A DNA stretch of 64,000 nt from Chroococcus sp. FPU101 (GTDB taxonomy: Bacteria; Cyanobacteriota; Cyanobacteriia; Cyanobacteriales; Microcystaceae). This document shows, piece by piece, positions 1-9,500 of the stretch; the first letter of the stretch is position 1; the number at the start of each line of letters is the position of its first letter. The position numbers and the translations under genes were made by a program. Location: contig NZ_BLJI01000003.1 of assembly GCF_017312365.1 (NCBI RefSeq), forward strand, positions 1 to 64,000, in the 5' to 3' direction. The notes under the pieces were generated by a model. The model was not told where the DNA came from. It saw nothing but the letters and a program-made list of their open reading frames with translations, and searched no databases.

Positions 1-22
1 GGCGGCCTACTGCTATGGTCAT
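1..22 (-). CDS. psbD: Photosystem II D2 protein, N-terminal start only (runs off window)
   Basis: Only the first seven codons lie in the window (M-T-I-A-V-G-R, reading leftwards from an ATG at 22-20). This is the conserved N-terminus of cyanobacterial D2, one of the two reaction-centre subunits of photosystem II in the thylakoid membrane. An AGAGG-type ribosome-binding site lies about 10 nt upstream of the ATG. The call rests on seven residues plus the ribosome site and a long AT-rich leader, so it is good but not proven. The preceding sequence would settle it. Confidence 0.7.
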
Positions 23-563
23 AGAGTCTGATCCTCTTGCGTTAATGAAATCAAAAGCAAGATTTCTTAATGTAATCGTTTTTGAGATTGGGATATTATT
101 CCCATTGTCTTATAGGTTGGGCGTTCCGCATACCTGTTTAGTCAAACTGATTCTCTCAGAATGCGATCGCTTTCCCTCTGTCCAACCGTCTTGAGTTCTC
201 ACAAACCAAGGACGATCTATTAACTTTTCTTAAACTAGCATAAGCTATGACGGAAGATCTAGCTTATTAGTCTGCTCAGACCATCATTTTTTTAGTCTGT
301 ATGTAATTATTATTAGCAAAAAATTTACAATCTGACACAACTAAACTCATAATTGGTGTTTTTTCTGAACCACATGAGAGATCAGATATACTAAAGCAAA
401 GCTTGAGACGGAGCGAACCCAGAATGCTCGAATCAGATTGATCAACCCGTTTACCAACAACCGCTATCGTCAATTATTTGGTGATTTACCTGATGTTTAA
501 ATTTTTCTCTTAACCTTTAATCCAAACGATAGGATAGAACTAGAGCAGCATTCATCTTTACCT
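23..563. promoter_or_regulatory. Divergent intergenic region between psbD and sdhB
   Basis: This 541-bp stretch holds no convincing gene. It must carry the leftward psbD promoter/leader and the rightward sdhB promoter. Visible elements are a HIP1 octamer (GCGATCGC) at 163-170, an 8-bp inverted repeat (ATAAGCTA 240-247 with TAGCTTAT 260-267), and beside it a tight 5-bp hairpin (GTCTG/CAGAC, 270-281). The hairpins could sit in a long psbD leader or end a small RNA. I could not pick an unambiguous -35/-10 pair. Confidence 0.45.
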
Positions 564-1541
564 ATGCAAGTCATTTTAAAAATTCGTCGCCAAAAGCCAA
601 ATCACACTCCTTGGTTCCAAACCTACACCCTTGATGTTGAACCAGGAAACACCGTCTTAGATTGTCTCAACCGCATCAAATGGGAACAGGATGGAAGTTT
701 AACTTTTCGGAAAAACTGCCGTAATACAATTTGTGGCAGTTGCGGGATGAAAATTAATGGACGTTCTGCATTAGCGTGTAAGGAAAATATTGGCAGTGAA
801 ATCGAAAAATTTTCCCTTGCTGCTGATGGTAAAACTCCTGAAATTACGATCGCACCTTTTGGTAATCTCCCAATTGTTAAAGATTTAGTGGTGGATATGA
901 AGCCATTTTGGGATGATTTAGAACGAGTTGAACCCTATGTTAGTACAAAATCACGTGATGTTCCAGAACGAGAATTTTTACAGACTCCCGAAGAGCGATC
1001 GCAACTCAATCAGATGGGAAACTGTATTATGTGTGGGGCGTGTTATTCTGAATGTAATGCCAAAGAGGTTAATGCTGGATTTGTTGGGCCTCATGCCTTA
1101 GCGAAAGCCTATCGCATGGTCGCCGACTCTAGAGATAGCGAGACCGAAAATCGATTAGAAAATTATAACAGTACGGATGGGGTTTGGGGTTGTACCCGTT
1201 GTTATTTTTGTAATGCGGTGTGTCCAATGGAAGTCGCACCGATGGATCAAATTGGTAAAATTAAGCAAGAGATTCTACCCCTTCATGAAGCGAAAGATAG
1301 CCGTTCAATTCGTCACCGAAAAGTATTGATCGAATTGGTCAAAGAGGGGGGGTGGATTGATGAAAGAAAGTTTGGTTTATATGTGATTGGCAATTATTTT
1401 AAAGATTTAAAAGGATTACTGAGTCTTGCACCTTTGGGGTTACGAATGCTAACACGGGGTAAATTTCCCACCTCTTTTGAAGCATCTGAAGGAACGGAAG
1501 AAGTTCGAGCAATTATTGAAGCAATACAACAAAATCGTTAA
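564..1541 (+). CDS. sdhB: Succinate dehydrogenase/fumarate reductase iron-sulfur subunit
   Basis: 325 residues. It passes electrons from the flavoprotein subunit of succinate dehydrogenase to quinone at the membrane. The N-terminal ferredoxin fold binds [2Fe-2S] through C52, C57, C60 and C72. The C-terminal half has two cysteine clusters, CIMCGACYSEC and CTRCYFCNAVCP, for the [4Fe-4S]/[3Fe-4S] centres. It is about 70-90 residues longer than proteobacterial SdhB, with the extra length at the C-terminus, as I recall for cyanobacterial forms. No sdhA or membrane anchor gene is adjacent; in cyanobacteria the subunits are usually scattered. The start is the ATG at 564. Confident. Confidence 0.93.
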   Translation: MQVILKIRRQKPNHTPWFQTYTLDVEPGNTVLDCLNRIKWEQDGSLTFRKNCRNTICGSCGMKINGRSALACKENIGSEIEKFSLAADGKTPEITIAPFGNLPIVKDLVVDMKPFWDDLERVEPYVSTKSRDVPEREFLQTPEERSQLNQMGNCIMCGACYSECNAKEVNAGFVGPHALAKAYRMVADSRDSETENRLENYNSTDGVWGCTRCYFCNAVCPMEVAPMDQIGKIKQEILPLHEAKDSRSIRHRKVLIELVKEGGWIDERKFGLYVIGNYFKDLKGLLSLAPLGLRMLTRGKFPTSFEASEGTEEVRAIIEAIQQNR

Positions 1542-1622
1542 ATTTCCGTAAGATGACACGAAAGTTGTGTATTTTATACTAATACTTTAGAAATTATCTG
1601 TTTGGTATTTAAAGGATAGACT

Positions 1623-2615
1623 ATGAACCGTGTCTGCTTATTTTCTGTTGTTAGTACAACGGTAGTGTTTAGTATTGTCAATTCGGCTAACGCTTTAAAT
1701 CATCAAGTATTAATTCCTGCTGCTCATTCTGTTTCTGAAACATTAATCGCACAAAATAACCAAAAAATTCGTGTTGCTGTACTCGATTTTGACTATAGCA
1801 GTGTTTCTGATCCCCGTTGGATTTCTATTGTTGGTGGTGGGGGCTCACGAGGTGTTAGTGATATTCTAGTTAATAAACTCGTCGAATCTGGACAATATTC
1901 AGTCATTGAAAGAAGTCGAATTGATGCAGTTTTAAAAGAACAAAATTTAGGCGCGTCGGGAAGAGTTGATGCAACGACTGCGGCAGAAATTGGGCGTATT
2001 TTGGGCGTAGATGTTGTAATTGTGGGATCTATTACTCAATTTGATCTAGAAGCACGTCAAGAAGGTATTAATGTCCCTTTTTTCGGTCAAAGAAAAACGG
2101 ATACAAATGCTTATGTTAAACTCAATGCTCGAATGGTGAATACAACAACGGCTGAAATTGTTGGAACGGCTGAAGGAAATGGTACCGCAAATCAGTCCGA
2201 TCGTTCAACAACTGTTTTGGGTTTTGGAGGAGGTTCAGCGACTAGCAATGAAAGCAAATTATTAAGCGCAGCTACCGAAAAAGCAGTGCTTCAAGTAGTA
2301 GAAACATTTAATTCAAAAGCTGATGCTGTTGCCACTTCTCCAAGAGCAATTTCTAATGCTGTAATTGCGGCTGTAGCGGGTAATCAAATCATTTTAAATA
2401 AAGGTTCTAGAGATGGTTTTGCTGTAGGAATGAAAGTATCTATAGAACGGGTGACTCAACAAGTTAAAGACCCTGCAACAGGTAGAGTTATTCGTCAACT
2501 CACTCAACCGATTGGTCTGATTGAAATTACTGAAGTAGATGGACAATCCAGTGTCGGTAAAGTGGTTTCTGGTTCTAAATTTCAAATAGGAGATTTAGCT
2601 AAACCTAAACGTTAA
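1623..2615 (+). CDS. CsgG-family secreted protein with C-terminal FlgT-like domain
   Basis: 330 residues. A signal peptide covers residues 1-24. A CsgG/HfaB-like domain (roughly 48-230) follows, with the family signatures VAVLDF, a serine/isoleucine-rich ERSR segment and DVVIVGSI. The last ~85 residues (GNQIILNKGSRDGFAVGM...) resemble the C-terminal domain of FlgT and related proteins. CsgG forms outer-membrane secretion pores for curli. No lipobox cysteine is visible at the signal-peptide end and no curli genes are nearby, so a pore role is uncertain; a periplasmic or envelope-assembly role is equally possible. The gene converges with the CYTH gene, with a hairpin repeat between. Confidence 0.8.
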   Translation: MNRVCLFSVVSTTVVFSIVNSANALNHQVLIPAAHSVSETLIAQNNQKIRVAVLDFDYSSVSDPRWISIVGGGGSRGVSDILVNKLVESGQYSVIERSRIDAVLKEQNLGASGRVDATTAAEIGRILGVDVVIVGSITQFDLEARQEGINVPFFGQRKTDTNAYVKLNARMVNTTTAEIVGTAEGNGTANQSDRSTTVLGFGGGSATSNESKLLSAATEKAVLQVVETFNSKADAVATSPRAISNAVIAAVAGNQIILNKGSRDGFAVGMKVSIERVTQQVKDPATGRVIRQLTQPIGLIEITEVDGQSSVGKVVSGSKFQIGDLAKPKR

Positions 2616-2628
2616 ATGATTAATTTCT

Positions 2629-2651
2629 GTAGGGGTTTGGTCGCCAAACCC
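2629..2651. repeat. 23-bp palindromic repeat, copy 1 (hairpin)
   Basis: GTAGG followed by GGGTTTGG-TCG-CCAAACCC, a perfect 8-bp stem with a 3-nt loop. An identical 23-bp copy in the same orientation lies at 3802-3824. This copy sits between the convergent CsgG-like and CYTH genes, where it may also act as a transcription terminator. The two copies bracket the Uma2-CYTH gene pair exactly. Confidence 0.85.
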
Positions 2652-2654
2652 TTT

Positions 2655-3131
2655 CTAAGTTGATTTCCAATTTCGATAAGGATTTTTCGCTAGATTAACA
2701 TTATAGTATCTCGCATCATGGCTAACTTCATCACCTACCCAATCTGGTAAATTGACTGTTTGATTTTCGTCTTTTAACTCTACTTCGGCCATGATTAATC
2801 CTTCATTTTCTCCTAAAAACTCATCAATTTCCCAAACTAAATCATCAATTTGTAGCTTATATCTGACTTTTTCTACTAATGGACGATCGCATAATGTATC
2901 TAACATCGTCTGAGCATCTTCTAGAGGGATTTCGTATTCAAATTCAGCGCGTCCAATTCCTTCAGTTTTCCCTTTAATTGTCATAAATGCTTGTTCACCA
3001 GCAATTCTAATTCTAACCGTCGTGATGCTATCTTTTGTAGCGATATAGCCTTGACGATAAAGCTTACCTGTTGCTTGTTTTTTCCAAGCATCATTTTTTA
3101 CTAAAAATTTCCGTTCGATTTCAGTTGCCAT
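2655..3131 (-). CDS. CYTH domain protein (triphosphate tunnel metalloenzyme family)
   Basis: 158 residues from the ATG at 3131. The N-terminal EIERKF is the ExExK signature that binds triphosphate in CYTH/TTM proteins. Charged strands typical of the tunnel fold follow (TVRIRI, AFMTIKG, AEFEYEIP, WEIDEF, GLIMAEVEL). Bacterial relatives hydrolyse inorganic tripolyphosphate or are of unknown use; adenylate cyclase activity occurs in some. An upstream TTG could add ten residues, but the ExExK motif would then not be at its usual position near the start. It begins 2 nt after the Uma2 stop codon, so translation is probably coupled. Confidence 0.88.
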   Translation of the reverse strand: MATEIERKFLVKNDAWKKQATGKLYRQGYIATKDSITTVRIRIAGEQAFMTIKGKTEGIGRAEFEYEIPLEDAQTMLDTLCDRPLVEKVRYKLQIDDLVWEIDEFLGENEGLIMAEVELKDENQTVNLPDWVGDEVSHDARYYNVNLAKNPYRNWKST

Positions 3132-3133
3132 TG

Positions 3134-3778
3134 TTATTGTGTGATTTGTTGTAAATACCAAGAAATTGCTTGTGATTGATTCATTTGACGAGTCTTTTGT
3201 AACAGTTCTTTGAGAAGGGGAATAGATAAACCTGGTAAAACAATAGATTGAGTAATTCTTTGAGTATTGCCTGTTTCTATTTTAAACGCGATAATATCAG
3301 ATTTTTTAACATCAATGACCCAATACTCTTTCACTTGTAATTGTTCATACATCAAGCATTTTTTAGTAATATCATCTTTAAATGATGTACTACCAATTTC
3401 AATCACAAAATCTGGAACAGGATAAATATTTAAGTCAACAATACCTGTATCATAGGGAATAGCATCGGCATTGTCTCCCAAATGGTAAGATATATCGGGT
3501 TGTACTTCGAGCACACCTGCTTTTCGATAAGTACAGTTATCTCTAACAGTAGCTTTAATATTGTTGGTTGCCAGAAAATAACCAACAGCGAATAGAATTA
3601 CATAATGATCGCAAGAATGATCCGAGCCAATAGGTGTCATCTGTATTCGATAATGTCCATCAAAATAATAACTTTTGCCTTTTTCCTCATACTGAGGTTG
3701 ATCGATTATTGTAATGTATTCTTGCCATGTTGCTGCAATCCAGACATTATTAAGAATTTCTGTTTGTAGTTGATTCAT
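3134..3778 (-). CDS. Uma2 family (DUF820) PD-(D/E)XK nuclease-like protein
   Basis: 214 residues from the ATG at 3778. The core PDFVIEIGS, then a lysine-containing helix (KKCLMYEQLQVKEYW), then WVID fits the Uma2 restriction-endonuclease-like fold. Uma2 genes are present in many copies in cyanobacteria and their job is unknown. A longer reading frame to 3826 begins with TTG and would run through the palindromic repeat at 3802-3824, so I reject it. The gene is followed after 2 nt by the CYTH gene. Confidence 0.85.
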   Translation of the reverse strand: MNQLQTEILNNVWIAATWQEYITIIDQPQYEEKGKSYYFDGHYRIQMTPIGSDHSCDHYVILFAVGYFLATNNIKATVRDNCTYRKAGVLEVQPDISYHLGDNADAIPYDTGIVDLNIYPVPDFVIEIGSTSFKDDITKKCLMYEQLQVKEYWVIDVKKSDIIAFKIETGNTQRITQSIVLPGLSIPLLKELLQKTRQMNQSQAISWYLQQITQ

Positions 3779-3801
3779 TGTTTTAGTTTTAGATAATCTA
3801 A

Positions 3802-3824
3802 GTAGGGGTTTGGTCGCCAAACCC
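3802..3824. repeat. 23-bp palindromic repeat, copy 2 (hairpin)
   Basis: Identical over 23 bp to 2629-2651: GTAGG, then an 8-bp perfect stem with loop TCG. It lies between the stop codon of the sodium:solute symporter and the start of the Uma2 gene. It could end symporter transcription or be a mobile or recombinogenic dispersed repeat. Confidence 0.85.
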
Positions 3825-3838
3825 AAAATTTTATCTTT

Positions 3839-5653
3839 TTAATACTCTTCTACATCTGGTGTAATTTTGACCTCTTTTGATAAAAAGCGAAACCAAGTGA
3901 AATATAAACCAATGGATAATAGAATAAAAAATAAACCTAAAATTCCTAGATTATCCCAACGCTTCATCATAAACATAATTCCCATCATAAATAAGATCAT
4001 TTGCCAAGGAACTGCTAAAAAAGTTGCTAGGATATCTCTTTGGTTTTCTGCTTTGATTTTAGCTTGAATATTTGGTTTGAGACTTTCTCGCATTTCTCCC
4101 CAAAAACCAAAAGGACGAGTGACTTGATAAAAATGATGTAAAACTGCTTTTTCGGTTGGTGGGGTTAAAAACGTTCCGATAATACAACCTATTAATGAAC
4201 AAATACTGGGGATGAGAAATAGAAAATATTCTTGCATCACGGGGTTAGGATACAACGGAATGACCACTGCTTTAGCGAAAATGGCTGATATCATTCCTGC
4301 AAGTGTTCCCGCAGCAAAACCATAGCCATTAAAACGCCACCAATACCATCGTAATAGTAATGGAATCGCTAAACCAATTCCTAATCCAGTGGTTAACCAA
4401 CCCCAAATATCATTAATATTCGTGACATTAAAACTAAAAATTAAACCAACAACGACGATTAAAATTGAAGCTAAACGACTTTGCCAAACTAACTGACGTT
4501 CTGAGGCATTTGGTTTGAGATAAGCTTGATAGATATCTTTGACCCAATATGCTGCACCTGAATTAATAATCGCATTAAAAGTAGACATCGCCGCCGCCAG
4601 AAAAGAAGCGACTAATAAACCTTTCATCCCGACGGGAATATATTCTGCTAAAACAGTCGGTAAGATGAGTTCTGGATCAGTAATCGTTCCTCTGGTTAAA
4701 TTGTAGTGTATCCCCAATAAAGCAAATGCGGTCATCAGGGGCCAACGAAAGGACAATAAAAGTATCCAAAATAAAGAAAGTAAACCTGCATCTCTGTCAC
4801 TTTTTGCCGCTAGATATCGTTGCAGCATATAGCCACCACTACCGCTACATCCTTCAATAACGGTTTTGAGAAGATAGAAAGCGACGACACCCCCAAATAA
4901 ATTAAAGATCGCATAATCTCCAGGTAAATCAACTGTCCAAGGGGGAATGATACTACTCCACTCCTGAAAACTCCAAGTTTTGAGTTGTTCGGAACCTCCA
5001 ATTGCTACCGAAAATGAATCAGGTAATGTTACCGTTGTCAAGGCAATGACACAAACATATATAATTGCGAAAAAAATCAAAACACCTTGGAATAAATCAG
5101 TAATGACACCACCGTAAAAACCACTAACCACTGTATAGATTAAGGTTAGTAGTACTAAAAGAATTGATGCTAGACGATCGTCCATTCCCAGAAATTGCCC
5201 TAAAAATTTCCCACCAGCTACGGAAAAATAACTCATCGTACCAATGGAAAAGAAAATAGTAGCGATCGCACTAATAATTCTCGCGGTTTTTCCCTGTCTT
5301 CCAGTACCGAAGCGAAACTGCATCCATTCGGCCATTGTCATCACTTGGGCTCTTCTATTCCATTTCCCCATGAAAACCATTAGAAAAGCCATGATGAGAA
5401 CCACACCGCCTCTAATCTCAATAAAAAAGCCTTTAGCACCTAGAGCGTAGATTAAAGCCGAGATGACCATTGTACCCGCTAAATCGGTATTAGCAGCCAT
5501 TCCCGACACCCCTAGCATCCACCAAGGTAAGCTACGACCACCTAAAAAATAGGTTTCTAAATCAGTGGAAGCCTTTCGCTCTAAGATAAAACTTAAGGCC
5601 ATTACAGCGACTAGATAGAGCAGGATAATAAAATTATCAATGGGATGCAGCAT
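3839..5653 (-). CDS. Sodium:solute symporter family protein (SSS)
   Basis: 604 residues, very hydrophobic, with roughly 13 membrane segments. It starts just before its first helix (FIILLYLVAVMALSFIL). SSS features include the GGRSLPWWMLG segment after helix 1 and GMAANTDLAGTM in helix 2, followed by further transmembrane helices. These carriers couple uptake of sugars, amino acids, urea-like or vitamin substrates to sodium entry at the plasma membrane. The substrate cannot be told from sequence. A cytoplasmic loop near residues 480-540 precedes the last two helices. It is the first gene of a leftward series with Uma2 and CYTH, although a hairpin separates them. Confidence 0.88.
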   Translation of the reverse strand: MLHPIDNFIILLYLVAVMALSFILERKASTDLETYFLGGRSLPWWMLGVSGMAANTDLAGTMVISALIYALGAKGFFIEIRGGVVLIMAFLMVFMGKWNRRAQVMTMAEWMQFRFGTGRQGKTARIISAIATIFFSIGTMSYFSVAGGKFLGQFLGMDDRLASILLVLLTLIYTVVSGFYGGVITDLFQGVLIFFAIIYVCVIALTTVTLPDSFSVAIGGSEQLKTWSFQEWSSIIPPWTVDLPGDYAIFNLFGGVVAFYLLKTVIEGCSGSGGYMLQRYLAAKSDRDAGLLSLFWILLLSFRWPLMTAFALLGIHYNLTRGTITDPELILPTVLAEYIPVGMKGLLVASFLAAAMSTFNAIINSGAAYWVKDIYQAYLKPNASERQLVWQSRLASILIVVVGLIFSFNVTNINDIWGWLTTGLGIGLAIPLLLRWYWWRFNGYGFAAGTLAGMISAIFAKAVVIPLYPNPVMQEYFLFLIPSICSLIGCIIGTFLTPPTEKAVLHHFYQVTRPFGFWGEMRESLKPNIQAKIKAENQRDILATFLAVPWQMILFMMGIMFMMKRWDNLGILGLFFILLSIGLYFTWFRFLSKEVKITPDVEEY

Positions 5654-5694
5654 AGGTAGAGAAGAAAAACAAGTCAGTTAGTTGACCTTCTACT

Positions 5695-6045
5695 TTACCT
5701 GCGTTGTTCCCTCGCTTCAAGTGTCTTAACTCGTTTATCTAGCTTTCTGACATCTTCTCGAATTTCAATGACTAGAGTAGACAAGCGTTCAAACATCGGA
5801 TCACTTTCGCCTATCAATTGTCCATTCACCACACGCGGAGAGGTAGAAGGTTGACGCGGAGTATAAGAAGGAGAGGGAGAACGAGAACCACTACCTAAAC
5901 GCCCAATTTGTGATTCTAACCGACTGACACGGCTACTTAAGCTAGATAGTTCCGATCGTACTGCTGTATCGGACTGAGCGAATACTGATTGATTAAGTAC
6001 TAATACGCAGAGAAGTGAGAGTAGGATTAGATAGAAATATCTCAT
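5695..6045 (-). CDS. Small secreted coiled-coil protein of unknown function
   Basis: 116 residues. Residues 1-23 form a clear signal peptide ending FAQ. Two heptad-rich segments follow (about 28-50 and 84-114), separated by a Ser/Pro-rich linker (SGSRSPSPSYTPRQPS). The protein is therefore probably periplasmic or extracellular and may oligomerise. I do not recognise a family. It lies just upstream of the symporter gene on the same strand (about 40 nt), so they could be co-transcribed. Confidence 0.65.
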   Translation of the reverse strand: MRYFYLILLSLLCVLVLNQSVFAQSDTAVRSELSSLSSRVSRLESQIGRLGSGSRSPSPSYTPRQPSTSPRVVNGQLIGESDPMFERLSTLVIEIREDVRKLDKRVKTLEAREQRR

Positions 6046-6123
6046 ATCGCAATGAGGTTTTATTTTTTATGATAGCGATCTAAAGATTTAATTAGAATAA
6101 AAATAACCCTTAAGGATGAGACA

Positions 6124-6585
6124 ATGAAAACTCAAACTTCAGAAGAAATTAAGAGTCTATATGAGCAAGATTTTCTTTTATGGACGGAAAGGATTGTAGA
6201 ACAACTACAGACAAAAGATATTGCTCATTTAGATTGGGAAAATTTAATAGAGGAGATCAAAAGCTTGGGTTATGAGGAAAAGCGAAAAGTAGATAGTTAT
6301 GCGAAACAATTACTACTACATCTTTTACTATATCAATATTGGTTAAGTGAACGAGAGTTTTGTAAAAGAGGATGGAGAACTGAAATTACAAACTTTCGAG
6401 ATGAGCTAGAAGACTTATTTCAGTCTGAAACTCTTTATAATTATTATCTACAAAGACTCGAAGAAGTCTATCGAAAGTCCAGAAGGTTAGCCATTGAAAA
6501 AACAGGATTGACCGCAAGTAATTTTCCTCAAGACTGTCCGTACACTATTGAACAAATTTTAGATTTTGATTTTTTTCCTGATTAA
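6124..6585 (+). CDS. DUF29 family protein
   Basis: 153 residues. The sequence matches the cyanobacterial DUF29 pattern: an N-terminal YEQDFLLW, the central IEEIKSLGYEEKRKVDSY, then LLLHLLLYQYW and a C-terminal FPQDCPYTIEQILD. DUF29 proteins occur in many copies in cyanobacteria and their function is unknown; they are often near toxin-antitoxin or mobile genes. Here the gene ends 2 nt before the end of the convergent restriction-modification gene. It has no visible partner of its own. Confidence 0.85.
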   Translation: MKTQTSEEIKSLYEQDFLLWTERIVEQLQTKDIAHLDWENLIEEIKSLGYEEKRKVDSYAKQLLLHLLLYQYWLSEREFCKRGWRTEITNFRDELEDLFQSETLYNYYLQRLEEVYRKSRRLAIEKTGLTASNFPQDCPYTIEQILDFDFFPD

Positions 6586-6587
6586 AC

Positions 6588-9500
6588 TTATTCTAATTTT
6601 TGCTTTAACTCCTGTATGATCTCCATTGTCTCCACACTCACGGTACAAACTCGACACAATAAATCAATGACTTGTTCTTTATAATCTGCAAAACGATAAG
6701 TATTAAATTTTTCAGCAATGGTAGGATCTTTGGGTTTCTTTTCTTTGTATTGATCTAAAATCCATTCTAATGCAGAACGATTTCCTAGTTGATATTTCCA
6801 AGCAAGAGACGGAACATTTTCTAAAGTCGTAACATCATCTAAAATAATCTTCCTATTAGGTTTATCTGCTTTAAGTTTTGGTTTAGGTTTGTCTAAAGCT
6901 ATATCAATTCGTTTGAGTGAATAAGGTTCAACAGTTTCATAATTGATATGCAATTCCATTAGTTGTTTACCCCAGTTTACCCATTGAAAGAAATCATCAT
7001 AAAACGGAAGTCTCGGAAAATCTCTTTTTAGATTGAGTTCGTATTTATCGCGATATTCTGGGTTATGCAATACTGAATAGGTGTAGTTAAAGATGTCTTC
7101 TTTAGTGATAGTTGTATCTTGGTAATGTGTTTGAAATTGTTTTAATCCCCAGTCTGTAATATTATCGATTCTGTTTCCGTTTTCATCATAGCGATAGAAA
7201 GAAATACATTGTGTACTACCACCACCAACAAGTAAAGAACCTAAATCAATAATTGTGTCGGTTGCGACAACGGCAAACTTATTTCCACCTGTATTAAAAG
7301 CAATTATTGGATTACTTTGATTATTGGAATAAATGTTAAACCATTGATAGGTTCTCCCGTTGAAATGTTTATCAAAGTATAAAAACTGTTTGAAATAAGG
7401 ACGATAATACCCTGTTAAGAGACTATTATCAGAATACTCTTTTTGTATTTTGCGTTTTAGATAACTTGTTAATTCAGCATCCCATTTAATTTTATCTTTA
7501 AATTCATAATTTACATTTGCTAACGTATTTTGATAAACATTGATTAAATACTTTATCTTTTGCTCTAACTTATCTTTAGATAAATCATAAACCCATTCAT
7601 CACATTGAGTTTTAATTCCAGATGAAAATAACTTAAAAACTGCTTCCTCAGATTTACTAGCTTTAACCTCTTTATCAACTAAAGGAATCAAATCATCAAA
7701 ATTATTATTTGATTGATTAATCCAGTTATGTTTTTTGTCAGGAATGATGTGAATAAAAGAAATATCTTTAAATTTTGTTTTTGACAGAAAATCTCTTTTA
7801 TCTATTGCAATTTCAAATTCTGGACGACGAGAATAAAATATCTGACAAGGAACTTTATCATTTTTTTCTCTTTTTACCATCAAGCTAATAGCAACACCAG
7901 TTTGGATAGCAAAAACATTATGAGTTGTTCCTGATAGTTTTGGATTTTCTCGAATATTTCCACCTAAATCTATTAAATATATCTCGCTAAACTCATAAGC
8001 TACAACTTTTCTAAAACCATCAAAGGCTAAAGCATCAATAAAAGAAGAATTAGTAATAAAAGCTAGAATACCATTTTGATTTAATCTATCAGATGCCCAT
8101 CGTATAAATCTAGTATACATATCATAAACAACAATTTGATTTTGTGCTGTTCCATTTTTGATATAAGTTTCTTTAATCCTTTTATCAATTCCTTCATAAA
8201 CACGATTTGCATTATTTTGATTAAAGTTTTCTTGCTTTGCATTATAAGGAGGATTACCAATAATCACAGAAATTTCTCGATCATTTTGACTCTTAATTCT
8301 AGCTGTATTCTCTACAGTTATCGAAAATAAATCAAGTTGTTTTCCCACAAAACAAGTATGATCTAAAGTATCAACAAAACAGATATGATTAAACTCCTCA
8401 TATTCTCCCATTTTTTGCTTATAGGTAAACTCAATATTCAAGTTAGCAATATAATAAGGAAGAATTGCCACTTCATTACAATGAATCTCTTTTTGATACT
8501 TGTACTTAAGTTTATCTTTAGGTAGATGTTCAATTAATTCTGTGATAAAAGTGCCTGTACCCGTTGCTGGATCTAAAATTTCTACACCAGGATCGGATAA
8601 TAACTTACCAAAATGTTTATGTGTTAAATAATCAACACTTTCAATCATAAATTTAACAATCTCATTTGGAGTATAGACAATCCCTAATCTATCTGCTGCT
8701 TTGGGATTGTATGCTTTATAAAAATTCTCATAAATCGCTTTTAAAAACTTTTGCTTTTCATGATGATTGTAGATATTCGCTGCGGTGCGACGAATTACAG
8801 CATAATATCTTTCTACTGTACTGAGAGTATTTTTTTTAGTACTTCCAGTGAAAAATGTCTCAATTACTTTTTGCAATTCTCTAGCAATATTATTTTCTCG
8901 ATGAAACTGCGATTCATTAAAAATGTTGATAAAAATATCTTCAGTGAGAATATGTTGTATCATCATCTCTCGCACATCAAGATCACTAATTTCAGGATTA
9001 ATTGACTGTTGACAGATAGTTAAGAAACTATTTTTAGCTTGTTCAAATTTTGTATTACTCAAAGATTGCTTTTCTATCAAATCTCGCAAAGCATCTAGAA
9101 TAGTCGGTAAATCTTCCTTAAAACTTTTGATTGCTTCCTGAAAATCCTTGACTTCTGGACGAACATAGTTAATAAACGTATTGAGAAGATGATCTAATGC
9201 TTCATCATCTCTCATAGATACCCGTAGCTTTTCCTCTTTTCCTTGGATTAAAACAGCAGTTTGGGAATCTTCAAATAAAATATTATCGTCAGGATAGCCG
9301 ATACTTAATTTCTTTTCGATCTCTTTATCTAAATTGTCATACTGATCTTTTGCTTCCCAATATCCCCAGTCTAATCTTAAAGCATCTTTTACTGTACCAT
9401 CAGGATATAAGACCTTCCCAACTTTGGTACGATAATCAAGTTTAGGAATCAGCATAAAATCTCTTGTTTTGCAATAGCTATTCAAAAGATTTTGGAAAGC

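Noticed and set aside
276-473. 65-residue minus-strand frame upstream of sdhB
   Set aside because: No homology that I recognise; it lies in the region expected to hold the psbD and sdhB promoters.
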